Below, in pieces: positions 38,712 to 43,975 of a stretch of 64,000 nt of DNA. The notes beneath the pieces are model-generated. The model worked only from the letters and a program-made list of their open reading frames with translations. It ran no database searches and was not told where the DNA came from. Position 1 is the stretch's first letter; each line of letters begins with the position of its first letter. The position numbers and the translations under genes are program-made. The stretch is from Hemicentrotus pulcherrimus (Eukaryota; Echinodermata; Echinoidea; Camarodonta; Strongylocentrotidae), in the NCBI GenBank assembly GCA_003118195.1, contig BEXV01000010.1, forward strand, positions 481,445-545,444, written 5' to 3'.

Positions 38712-39646
38712 CCAAAGCCATCTCAATCATCCCCAACACCATCATAATCATAATCATCATCATAATCATCATCACAACATCACCACCACCACCACCAATA
38801 CCACTACTGTCATTACCATCACTACCGTGACTATCATCAACAACATCATAACCTCTTACACCAAAAATCATCATCATCATCATTATCGACATCAAATCAT
38901 CATTAACACCACCAGTATCAGGTCACTATCACCACAACCACCGCCCCTCTTAATCTCATCCTCCGATCCACCAAAGATAACCACCATCAATAGATCCAGT
39001 GATGCACTCAAATTCCTTTTTAATTCTCCCTTTCATCTGTCCATCAGTACCTAAAAGGTACTTTATAAAATCAGTCTCAATATCTTTGCATCCACAACAG
39101 GACCAACAAGTCTATTCTCCTTCTTTAATTCTCTCCATCCATCCCCCCTATTCAGAAGGGATGGTCTTATTTTAAAAGTAATCAATTACCTCCTTGGGGC
39201 CGGGATTTGGATTGTCTTCTAGACCAAGAACCTTTAAGATGGTCCAGCTTTGCATATTGTATCCATACTGACTTCCCCATGCATGAGATGGTGGTCCGGA
39301 TCTATTTAGAATTCCCTTTGTCAGAAGTTAATGAAGAAGGCCCAGTACAGCTTCCGAATTACCTTCCTCCCCTCCCAAAAGTGCACTTTTGGCAGCCCAA
39401 TCAGGATTTCTTACATACCAGACAGTTTCTGAGGTATTTTATAATGTAATCTTACACAGTAAGCCTAGGACTTTTAAATATCATTTGCCTCACTATTTTG
39501 CTCTTATTTTTGTGTTTTATTCTGTTGTTGTCATATTTATGCTCATGGCACATTTTGAAGGCATTTAAATCAAATAATATCGGACATGCATTGTTTTAAT
39601 ACCGTCACTTTACACTAACCTCCTCCCCCACTAGCTCCCTACCCAC

Positions 39647-39687
<41 letters not shown>

Positions 39688-40318
39688 TTCCTTCATATCT
39701 TCCTCTCAATATTCCTTCCTTTGGAACATCTCTTTATTTTTTTCCACTAAATCAGGTACAGAATGCCACAGCATTTTCAACACAGACAATTCACTCCATA
39801 ATACTCCATTCCCTTTCGGCTGCATTTGCACGGGTTTAATCCTATCTGACTCTTGACTTTACACTGGGGCCGACAGCTCGGCCCGCATAAATCACGGGAC
39901 TTAACACCGTGGCTGCGACTGTGGTGAGAAGCCAGAATGAAAGGCTTATCCAAATGGGATTTGAAACACTTCACATACAAAAAGCCAAAATGTGGATGGG
40001 TTTCCATTTTCTGTACATTGTTATTTACTTCTTTAAATGTAATGCACCTCAACAAATTACAAAAAGCCTTTATGTAAGAGAAGCATGCATGCCTTTTGAT
40101 AAATCTACTGAATCCGTTGCATAAAAGCAACTGCCTCCACCCCTCCTCATCTTCCCTTCGTCTCATCAATATCTAAATCTATCTGTCCATCTCTACATAC
40201 TAGAGCATAAATCTGATAATTACTTAAGTTCAGAAAAAGCTATAATCATTATCCTTCTCCTCCTCATCAACCTGTTTGTCCTTATAATCATCACCATTGT
40301 CATATCATTGTCATTATT

Positions 40319-40357
<39 letters not shown>

Positions 40358-40373
40358 GAATATCTTCATCATT

Positions 40374-40428
<55 letters not shown>

Positions 40429-41228
40429 ATATCATCATCGTCGTCATCAATATCATCATTATCATAACCGCCGCAACCAATATCACCATCATCATCATAA
40501 TCATCAACATCATCAATATCAATATCACCATCATTATCACCACCACCACCACCACTATCACCATCATCACCACCCTCATCATCATTAGCCTAATCATCAT
40601 CATCACCAACATCACTTACCATCTTCAGCATCAAAGATAGTCACGGCAGCACGGTCAGGATACTCCAAGGCGCCCATCACAGGATCGTGGAGGATGATCT
40701 CAAACGACTCAGCTTGCTCGAAGAAGCGGTCGTTGAGGATACGGACTCGCCAGAATCCTTCAGTCTGGCCGGGGTTGAACTGCACCTGGCGGGCGGACTT
40801 GCCACGGAAATCTTCATCAGCGATGGCGTCAGCGTCAGCAGTCTGGATGCCTGTAGGGATACATTAGAATGCACGATTATTGTACGTTCCAATGATGCAC
40901 ACAAATTTTTACTGATGATTTTCATGTTTAGATTTATTTCCATTTTCTTTCAATTCAATTTGTCAAACCCTTGTCTCAGTGTATAAAAGCTTACTGTTTC
41001 ACAGTCATCGAGTTGTTGTTCCTGTTTACATCTGCCCATATTAATCAAATTTATCCTAAAAATGTTTTTAATATAACATACCAACAAATGAGGTTTCTCC
41101 AAGGTATCCACGTCGGATGAGCTTGATGTTGAGGTATCGCTCGGTCTCGTTCACCTCGTAGTACTCCCTCTCCAGTGAGATCCATGACCAGTTAAGACGG
41201 AATGGCTGATTGGGCAAATTGTTGCCAC
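1..41228 (-). CDS. FREM2: FREM2-type extracellular matrix gene, 19 exons, both ends missing
   Basis: This is the overall gene model; each exon is listed separately. FRAS1/FREM proteins are basement-membrane and extracellular-matrix proteins. In vertebrates FRAS1, FREM1 and FREM2 form a complex under epithelia; sea urchin ECM3, of the same class, forms blastocoel fibres linked to mesenchyme cell migration. Seen: 19 minus-strand exons with AG acceptors and GT donors, whose frames join at every junction into about 1,138 residues. These form five Calx-beta domains followed by the conserved FREM2 C-terminal region. The window opens with exons that start at the first Calx-beta domain, so the signal peptide and CSPG/NG2 repeats must lie upstream of 64000. 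The transmembrane segment and tail, if present, lie before position 1. FREM3 and FRAS1 are alternatives; the C-terminal region fits FREM2/FREM3 best. FREM1, with a single Calx-beta domain, does not fit. Confidence 0.93.
681..815 (-). CDS. FREM2: Exon: FREM2 C-terminal region, [13 protein letters not shown] segment
   Basis: Exactly 45 codons, phase 0 on both sides: [40 protein letters not shown] and IRFQQ. DYSGTYT ... L-(I/V)-PCT, V-C-N-P and the final IRFQQ are conserved in FREM2. Two Cys are present. Acceptor tacag, donor gtcagt. Confidence 0.95.
1247..1374 (-). CDS. FREM2: Exon: FREM2 C-terminal region, RTEPTYAQP segment
   Basis: Encodes 42 whole codons: [40 protein letters not shown] and LS. 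The DH-x-G-(I/L)-T and (I/L)-L-R-(T/S)-E-PTY-x-QP motifs match FREM2. Acceptor tcacag, donor gtaagt. Ends in phase 0. Confidence 0.94.
1599..1703 (-). CDS. FREM2: Exon: FREM2 C-terminal region, [14 protein letters not shown] segment
   Basis: Short exon of 34 whole codons: [20 protein letters not shown] and [14 protein letters not shown]. The L-Y-P-T-S-M-R-I and LVVNF-x-TEA motifs match the conserved FREM2 C-terminus. Acceptor tttgtag, donor gtaagt, phase 1 on both sides. The downstream split codon is T|CT (Ser). Confidence 0.94.
2283..2484 (-). CDS. FREM2: Exon: FREM2 C-terminal region, [12 protein letters not shown] segment
   Basis: Encodes 67 codons plus one base: [60 protein letters not shown] and TGTQSLQ. 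The [14 protein letters not shown] and LTFVYDT-x-ILW motifs are hallmark FREM2-family sequence and support FREM2 over FREM1. Acceptor ccacag, donor gtaaga. The last base (G) joins GT of the next exon as Gly. Confidence 0.97.
2915..3249 (-). CDS. FREM2: Exon: FREM2 C-terminal region, largest exon in the window
   Basis: Encodes 111 whole codons after a split Asp codon (G|AT): [100 protein letters not shown] and [11 protein letters not shown]. The block around [15 protein letters not shown] ... YYDMSELL is nearly invariant in FREM2 proteins. Three Cys are present. Acceptor tctag, donor gtaaga. Ends in phase 0. Confidence 0.97.
3633..3888 (-). CDS. FREM2: Exon: FREM2 C-terminal region, [12 protein letters not shown] segment
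   Basis: Encodes 85 codons plus one base: [80 protein letters not shown] and TMPHV. The Y-F-x-P-G-S-R-V-Q-C, AEPF and RYTGP motifs are strongly conserved in FREM2. It carries two Cys. Donor gtcagt, acceptor ccacag. GC content and codon use are clearly higher than in the flanking introns. Confidence 0.95.
4245..4421 (-). CDS. FREM2: Exon: FREM2 C-terminal region, PCNPKYPD segment
   Basis: Encodes 59 codons, phase 0 on both sides: [59 protein letters not shown]. The CNPKYPD, IC-x-S-E and GVTSP stretches are among the most conserved parts of FREM2-family C-termini. Two Cys are present and one sequon (NDT). Acceptor acacag, donor gtaagt. No fold is assigned to this region with certainty. Confidence 0.95.
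5061..5213 (-). CDS. FREM2: Exon: last Calx-beta strand and linker to the C-terminal region
   Basis: Encodes exactly 51 codons, phase 0 on both sides: [40 protein letters not shown] and [11 protein letters not shown]. The AIIYIE strand closes Calx-beta domain 5, and the rest links to the C-terminal region. The VSLLDYDD and GYPLVC stretches are typical of FREM2. The ATG at the exon start is internal, since the frame is fixed by the preceding exon. Acceptor cccag, donor gtaagt. Confidence 0.93.
5214..7132 (-). other. 1.9-kb intron
   Basis: AT-rich intron with a short C-rich tract at about 6275-6310 and a T-run at about 6970-6990. Nothing coding or repeat-like was recognised. Confidence 0.7.
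7133..7266 (-). CDS. FREM2: Exon: Calx-beta domain 5, second half
   Basis: Encodes 44 whole codons: [40 protein letters not shown] and ADVQ. It finishes Calx-beta domain 5. The F-x-P-G position reads FGFNVTER and the acidic loop reads [10 protein letters not shown], so both are diverged. NVT is a sequon. The donor CAG|gttggt is unusual (T at +3). The exon ends in phase 0, and this is where the run of phase-1 introns stops. The upstream 6.8-kb intron contains the assembly gap. Confidence 0.92.
7658..7712 (-). repeat. G-rich tract on the transcribed strand
   Basis: The plus strand reads as successive runs of C separated by one to seven bases, including a run of about ten C. The sense (minus) strand therefore has many runs of three or more G, fitting a G-quadruplex-type pattern. 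It lies about 0.4 kb upstream of the acceptor of the exon ending at 7266. Confidence 0.6.
10436..11009. repeat. Two-copy tandem duplication, about 280 bp unit
   Basis: Copy 1 is about 10436-10712 and copy 2 about 10713-11009. Both begin CCTTGTCATG and run in the same order through CCCATTTTTTTCCTCTTCTT, ATAAAAAGAC-GGCTT, AAAATCTATCCTGA, a TTATGAGAATA block, AATTTATTCACTGGA-like sequence and a GACTGATTCC-like sequence to AAACCAATT. Copy 2 carries an extra A-rich/CAATCAGGCC insertion and lacks part of the copy 1 tail, so the event is not very recent. No coding frame runs through it. Confidence 0.85.
12941..13484. other. Assembly gap (544 N)
   Basis: Unresolved bases flanked on the left by a run of ten or more G and on the right by GGGGGAGGGGGG. 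The gap probably spans a G-rich tract that failed in sequencing or assembly. Its true length is unknown. Any open frame crossing it is an artefact. Confidence 0.97.
13720..13975. repeat. GA-rich purine tract with imperfect 14-bp tandem units
   Basis: Purine-dominated sequence. Around 13871-13915 the unit AGAGAGATAGAAAG recurs about three times before degrading to AGAAAGGGAGAG-type sequence. On the transcribed strand it is a CT-rich tract shortly after the donor of the exon ending at 14054. Confidence 0.8.
14054..14236 (-). CDS. FREM2: Exon: Calx-beta domain 5, first half
   Basis: Encodes 60 whole codons: [40 protein letters not shown] and [25 protein letters not shown] and I-R-M-G-D mark the start of Calx-beta domain 5; the D-G-S-A-x-S-G-x-D-Y stretch is the Calx-beta midpoint. 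The donor CAAG|gtaagg is followed within about 60 bases by a long CT-rich intron tract (sense strand). It joins the previous exon at G|CT (Ala) and the next at G|TG (Val). Confidence 0.95.
14569..15118. mobile_element. TTAA-flanked non-autonomous DNA transposon (MITE), about 550 bp
   Basis: The left end reads TTAAAGGAGTCACACCAAG from 14569. The right end, read on the opposite strand from 15118, is TTAAAGGAGCTACACAAAG. This gives 19-bp terminal inverted repeats with three mismatches, beginning with a TTAA on each side. TTAA target duplication is known for piggyBac and Kolobok transposons; which of them mobilised this copy cannot be told here. There is no transposase frame. The middle holds a large hairpin and is richer in GC than the surroundings. 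Confidence 0.75.
14778..14902. repeat. Long interrupted palindrome inside the MITE
   Basis: The outer arms are GTGACGTCACACCCTGGACA (14778-14797) and its inverse at 14883-14902, with one mismatch in 20. The inner arms are GGCTGCTAGCTTCCGCTT (14813-14830) and its perfect inverse at 14851-14868. The loop between the inner arms is 20 bp. The two stems could fold as one interrupted hairpin. Confidence 0.9.
15257..15421 (-). CDS. FREM2: Exon: Calx-beta domain 4, C-terminal strands
   Basis: Encodes 54 whole codons: [40 protein letters not shown] and [14 protein letters not shown]. It completes Calx-beta domain 4. The acidic loop reads [10 protein letters not shown], so Gly replaces the first Asp of the usual DD pair, while the later Glu residues remain. 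NVT is a glycosylation sequon. The Cys in KTCSV matches a conserved Cys position in FREM2. Acceptor tttcag, donor gtaagt, phase 1. Confidence 0.94.
15422..15908 (-). other. 0.5-kb intron within Calx-beta 4
   Basis: Ordinary AT-rich intron with clear donor and acceptor. Nothing else is seen. Confidence 0.75.
15909..16106 (-). CDS. FREM2: Exon: Calx-beta domain 4, first half plus F-x-P-G strand
   Basis: Encodes 65 whole codons: [60 protein letters not shown] and ITFLPG. This is Calx-beta domain 4. The R-C-Y-T-R-Q-G-S-A stretch is strongly conserved across FREM proteins. Here the intron falls after the F-x-P-G element, later in the domain than in domains 2 and 3. Acceptor tttcag, donor gtgagt, phase 1. 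Confidence 0.95.
16107..17754 (-). other. 1.6-kb intron
   Basis: AT-rich intron with a C-run near 17000 and a short GATC/ATCG iteration at about 17694-17706. No gene or element was recognised. Confidence 0.7.
17755..17964 (-). CDS. FREM2: Exon: Calx-beta domain 3, second half
   Basis: Encodes 69 whole codons. [20 protein letters not shown] is the classical D-Y ... F-x-P-G signature. Next come [20 protein letters not shown] and [20 protein letters not shown], and the exon closes with TINDTISD, which holds an N-glycosylation sequon. The IIDD...E acidic loop is retained, though with a longer RGQPRLEG insertion than in domain 2, as in other FREM2 proteins. Acceptor tttcag, donor gtaagt, phase 1. 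Confidence 0.95.
17965..21217 (-). other. 3.3-kb intron within Calx-beta 3
   Basis: Very AT-rich (many A-runs and AAT iterations around 18120-18160). It contains a probable short MITE at about 19297-19443. No coding sequence was recognised. Confidence 0.7.
19297..19443. mobile_element. Probable short MITE with GGG..TTTCAT ends
   Basis: The left end reads GGGGCTTGTTTCATTA. The right end, read in reverse complement, is GGACCCCATTTCATAA, matching it at 11 of 16 positions. The interior has a weakly palindromic, AT-rich sequence. This pattern of short elements with TTTCAT/ATGAAA ends resembles abundant small repeats in echinoderm genomes, but no target-site duplication could be fixed. Confidence 0.4.
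21218..21367 (-). CDS. FREM2: Exon: Calx-beta domain 3, first half
   Basis: Encodes 49 whole codons: [20 protein letters not shown], then [20 protein letters not shown] and RASNPVSAI. The motifs Y-K-V-D-E and F-R-T-G-T-D match the first half of the third Calx-beta domain in FREM2 proteins, where an R-T-G-T-D-L/V-S-K turn is typical. Donor gtaagt; acceptor ccgtag. It follows the largest complete intron of the window (11.9 kb). The split codons are G|TT (Val) upstream and G|CT (Ala) downstream. Confidence 0.94.
21497..22188. pseudogene. Possible decayed coding relic, family unknown
   Basis: Several coding-like frames overlap here. On the minus strand, 21751-21915 is open for 54 codons and includes [20 protein letters not shown] and [20 protein letters not shown]; the adjacent frame is open from about 21846 to 21497 and includes [20 protein letters not shown]. 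On the plus strand, 21946-22188 is an 80-codon ATG frame ([20 protein letters not shown]...). Adjacent frames with protein-like composition suggest a frameshifted old mobile-element gene, but chance in AT-rich DNA is not excluded. I do not recognise the family. Confidence 0.22.
23867..23911 (+). repeat. G-run tract, quadruplex-like
   Basis: At least six runs of three or more G (GAGGGGAAGGGGAAGGGGAA, then AAAGGGAAGAGGGGG and GGAGAGGGGGG), with short A-rich spacers on the plus strand. On the transcribed strand it is C-rich. Confidence 0.65.
26508..26608. repeat. GA/GACA-rich simple repeat
   Basis: (GA)n from about 26515, then GGGA units, then GACAGACAGACGGACAGACA, then a G-run near 26598-26607. 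This is a composite microsatellite. Confidence 0.85.
33291..33542 (-). CDS. FREM2: Exon: Calx-beta domain 2, second half
   Basis: Encodes 83 whole codons that finish Calx-beta domain 2. After a Ser/Pro-rich turn ([19 protein letters not shown]) come [19 protein letters not shown] and [20 protein letters not shown]. The loop [13 protein letters not shown] is the best-preserved Calx-beta Ca2+-type acidic motif of the five domains. The exon ends in [11 protein letters not shown], the final strand. Donor gtaagt, acceptor ttccag, phase 1 on both sides. Confidence 0.95.
33543..35550 (-). other. 2.0-kb intron within Calx-beta 2
   Basis: AT-rich intron with a C-run at about 33829-33838 and a degenerate tandem repeat at 34182-34540. 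A basic plus-strand frame (33903-34124, 73 codons) is present but is not supported by splice context or a recognisable motif. Confidence 0.7.
34182..34540. repeat. Degenerate two-copy repeat
   Basis: AAGATTTTAGCTGGCTTGGT...GGAGTCTGACATTTT (34263-34315) is echoed by AAGATTTTAGTTGGGCTACT...AGGAGTCTGTCATTTT (34485-34537). TTCATGCAGGC and TTTATTCAGGC occur at similar offsets upstream of each. This is probably an old tandem duplication with a unit of about 220 bp. Confidence 0.5.
35551..35679 (-). CDS. FREM2: Exon: Calx-beta domain 2, first half
   Basis: Encodes 42 whole codons: [20 protein letters not shown], then [20 protein letters not shown] and IP. The Y-x-I-E-E-D and I-R-R-T-G-D-L motifs are the typical first half of a FREM-family Calx-beta domain. 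The acceptor is ttccag at 35680-35685. The donor is gtaaaaaaaa, which lacks the consensus G at +5, so it is weaker than most donors of the gene. Phase 1 on both sides: G|AA upstream, G|GC downstream. Confidence 0.92.
38670..38930. repeat. ATC-type trinucleotide repeat tract
   Basis: An (ATC)n core near 38679-38709, followed by degenerate ATC/ACC/ATA triplets. Open frames through it on either strand encode only low-complexity polymers (Met, Ile or His) and are not genes. Confidence 0.92.
39650..39682. repeat. (TC)n microsatellite
   Basis: Uninterrupted TC dinucleotides for about 16 units, in a wider pyrimidine-rich stretch. Confidence 0.95.
40235..40613. repeat. Long ATC/GAT repeat touching a splice donor
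   Basis: Near-pure (ATC)n from about 40320 to 40437 and degenerate ATC/ACC triplets to 40613. On the sense strand it starts right after the gtaagt donor of the exon ending at 40620, as TGATGTTGGTGATGATGATG. All open frames through it are low-complexity artefacts. Confidence 0.95.
40620..40850 (-). CDS. FREM2: Exon: Calx-beta domain 1, second half
   Basis: Encodes 76 whole codons that complete Calx-beta domain 1. Diagnostic stretches are [20 protein letters not shown] (the D-F ... F-x-P-G-x-x element of Calx-beta), [19 protein letters not shown] (the edge strand with the acidic loop) and [10 protein letters not shown] at the end. The acidic loop reads ND..E..E, so the usual first aspartate is Asn. 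It joins the preceding exon at GG|C (Gly) and the next at G|AA (Glu). The donor gtaagt leads at once into a GAT/ATC-repeat tract several hundred bases long. Confidence 0.94.
41082..41228 (-). CDS. FREM2: Exon: Calx-beta domain 1, first half
   Basis: First exon of the gene visible in this window. It encodes 48 whole codons plus split codons at both ends. The sequence runs [19 protein letters not shown], then [11 protein letters not shown] and [12 protein letters not shown], which is the N-terminal half of a Calx-beta sandwich (the Y-x-V-x-E edge strand and the R-x-G turn). Two N-glycosylation sequons are visible, NWS and NET. The acceptor is ttgcag at 41229-41234 and the donor is gtatgt at 41076-41081, one of the few here that is not gtaagt. 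Both flanking introns are phase 1. The upstream exon was not found within 22.8 kb. Confidence 0.93.
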
Positions 41229-41703
41229 CTGCAATGGAATTGACCAATGAGGGGAAGGGTTACTGAAATGGTCTTGAAAAATCAAGGCAGTGCCATAAAA
41301 CTAGTCTCATATATCAAGCAAGAACAGTTTTAACAGTTAAAAACATACAGATATAACGGATGGAGCTGAATGTACAAATCCAAAACCACTAAAATCAAGA
41401 CATGCACATTTTTACTGGTAAGACAGTTTTATACATTTTAAAACATTCTGAAATATCCCAAAACTATTCCAACTATTTAAAAACAATGAAATAATTTGAA
41501 CCATTTGAAAACATTTTATACATCTTTGAAAATAATACTTAGGAAAAGGGGGCTAATAACTTTCATGACAATTAGGTATTTAAAAAAGAAATCAACTTCA
41601 AAATTCAAGGAATTCAGAGGATTCAGGAACCAAGTCTTGCTCACTGTCCTTAGTCCATAATAAATCAAAGGGCAGAGGAAGCTACACATGTAGATGGTCA
41701 TTC

Positions 41704-41859
41704 CTAGGTTAAGGTCATTCTGTCCATCTCGTGTCCGGTGGTCATCTTGACCCCCTCTAGTGTCCAGTCGGGGTCAAACTGTGTCTTAAAGAAGTTCAAG
41801 TGTAAGCAATTACCGACTTCACTTGAGACCACAGTCGGTTCAAGAACAGTAACAACTTG
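41704..41859 (-). other. Unassigned coding-like stretch, minus strand
   Basis: Open for 51 codons between two stops: QVVTVLEPTVVSSEVGNCLH, LNFFKTQFDPDWTLEGVKMT and TGHEMDRMTLT. The segment from FDPDWTLEGVKM onward has balanced, gene-like codon use unlike nearby introns. Possible acceptors (TTTAAG, ACACAG) precede the FDPDW part, but no good donor follows before the stop. It could be a terminal or alternative exon, an exon relic, or chance; the plus strand is also open here. No match to a known FREM2 segment was recognised. Confidence 0.25.
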
Positions 41860-42548
41860 TTAGTCTGGGTGTAGACAGGTAGGCTAAGTGGTAGGGGTGA
41901 AGATATAGAGGGGTAGGTTAACCACAAGGGGGTTTGGAGGTATTCCTCATCTGTACTTCATATTAAATGTATTAATTGACAGCAAGATCAGGTTTGTGAT
42001 AGGCATAAAACTCCATTATGGTTTTTTCTCCAAGTCGACCTATAAGGGATATATTTTAAAAACCGAATGGAGTTGTTCTATAGGCCTACCTGGTCATAGA
42101 AAAAAAAATGCACTGTTTGGAGATTGAAGCACTCAGAACTTAATTCAGCTAATCAGCATTTTACAATTATTTTATAGTTACTATACTTTTCTAATCTTTT
42201 ATGCAACTATCAAGTTACACATTAAAATTCCTTTCAATATCTTCCACACTTCAAAAGATATTACATGGATATCAGCCCCTATAGACACACTGGAAATTCG
42301 TTCAACATCGATTCTCTAACTCCATCTCATGACTTCCTCAATACCAAGCCTAACTTTTCACTCTGATTGTGTTTTTTAAGATACCATAGATGGTGAAAAT
42401 GATATCTGGTGTAATACGGACGACTGACCTGCGTACATCTGGAAGCTATCTACAGCACAGAAACTCTCATCCTACATGAGGACAGACTGGAGAGAAACTG
42501 AACTTATTTGATTTCTTTCTCCAAGGTTTATCCCCTATCTTGTGATAG

Positions 42549-42683
42549 CGATGACATGTCTCCGTCGGACAGTTAAGTGGACAGACGGACACTGCCGCCG
42601 AGCCGAGATCGGCCGGAGAAGTGACCGGTACAATTTGGGAGCATTTCAGTGGCGACTCCCTGTTTACATTACGGTGCGTTGCG
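42549..42683. promoter_or_regulatory. CpG-dense patch upstream of the first Calx-beta exon
   Basis: About 14 CpG dinucleotides occur in about 135 bp, including CCGTCGG, GCCGCCGAGCCG and CGGCCGG, against a CpG-poor AT-rich background. It lies 1.3 kb upstream (in gene orientation) of the exon at 41082-41228. It may be an internal promoter or enhancer, or a fragment of a GC-rich element. No TATA or initiator context was identified. Confidence 0.25.
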
Positions 42684-43749
42684 GATGGGTCATGACAGAA
42701 TAGCCCATATGGAGCCAATAAAAGTGACCAAGAGAACAAATTAAGGAATATCAAAACAAGCGGGATGAAATTGCTTGTTTGCGGAAGGGAAACAAATCAT
42801 ATAACCATATCATATAAATCAATTTATAAGTAGATTATGGTAAATTGATGCATATAGCATCATATTATATGATTGACCATCCCTCTAATGGCTTGAAATA
42901 GATATCCTTACAGTAGTCCATAAATTGTGGGAAACTTCAGGAAAACTTGCAAATATCACAGGTATAATGTATCAAGGAAACAATATTTGAATCCATTTTA
43001 AATTAATTTTCTCACTTGCATACATATCTGTAACTTCCCTTCTTGCTTTACTACTTTTGTCAATACTTGTGCTATATATCTAGATCAGGCTTCTTATGTC
43101 TATTATCATCACAAAAATAGGGTTTTCAGGTCAGAGATGAATGTACACAGCAAAAGGTTTTACATGATGGGCAAATGTCAATATTTGAGATACCAGGTAA
43201 TTTTGTTTCCATCAAAATGCTTATTCACTCTCCATTTCCACATAAAAACATTCCGTCTCAGGTAAAATCTTCCCTAGCTACAATCTTTAAACATTTCAAG
43301 AGGAGAGACATAATCTTCATTTTACCCAGGTGAGTTACTCAAAATAAATAACACTGTTTTATTCAAACAAATCTGAATTCTGCTTCTAAACAGGAGTGCT
43401 GTATTTACCGCAGCAATGCACAAGTCTTAAATTTCAGCCTTTGAATGCAGGGCTACATTAATCGGGTCTAGGCCTATATCAACCAAGGCCGGACCTTTCA
43501 ATTCTTACTTGAGCTATCAACAAACATGGACAGAGCTTGTTGAGAAAAACTCAAGGACTTGAGAAAAAGCTGATACTCAAATAGTGACACGCCTTTCACC
43601 CCCTCCATCAATTCTACTTCAGGAAAGACAGAATTTAAAGAAAGGGAATAAGGTAGATATTTGTGGAAGAAGGGAGAAATGAAGAGCGACAGACAGAAAG
43701 ATAAGGGCATAGAGACATATTGTGATATATGCTATATAAGTACGATATA

Positions 43750-43975
43750 TCATTATTATTAAGTAGTGTGAGGGAATAGAGGTAGACAAAGACATAGAAA
43801 GGAAAATGTGAGATAAAGGGGAAAATAGCGAGAGATAGAAATGGAGAAAGATGGGATATAGTGAGGAAAGATAGAAATAGAGGGAGAGAGAGAGAGAGAG
43901 AGAGAGAGGGATAAAGGGTTCTTAGAATGAGGAGATGAAAGTAGAGAAGAAAGTAAAGAGAAATGGCAAACTGGA
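43750..43975. repeat. GA-rich tract with (GA)n core
   Basis: Purine-rich DNA with a pure (GA)n core at about 43882-43909, flanked by AGAAATAGAG-type degenerate units. Confidence 0.9.

Larger units (their letters stand above)
35680..40619 (-). other. 4.9-kb intron between Calx-beta 1 and 2
   Basis: Holds scattered ATC-type triplets (35810-35940), ATC-rich repeats (38670-38930 and 40235-40613), a (TC)n run (about 39650-39682) and a G-run at about 37362-37378. No exon was recognised between them. Confidence 0.75.

Noticed and set aside
38572..39054. Open frames encoding poly-Met, poly-Ile or poly-His.
   Set aside because: They are translations of the ATC trinucleotide repeat in its different frames.
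39207..39449. 80-codon plus-strand frame of fairly protein-like composition.
   Set aside because: No ATG start, no splice support and no family recognised; too weak to annotate.
39777..40169. 130-codon minus-strand frame with several Cys near its end.
   Set aside because: No family resemblance, no splice context, AT-rich codon use; likely chance.
40220..40640. 131- and 110-codon frames rich in Met or Ile.
   Set aside because: Same cause: the ATC/GAT repeat next to the exon at 40620.
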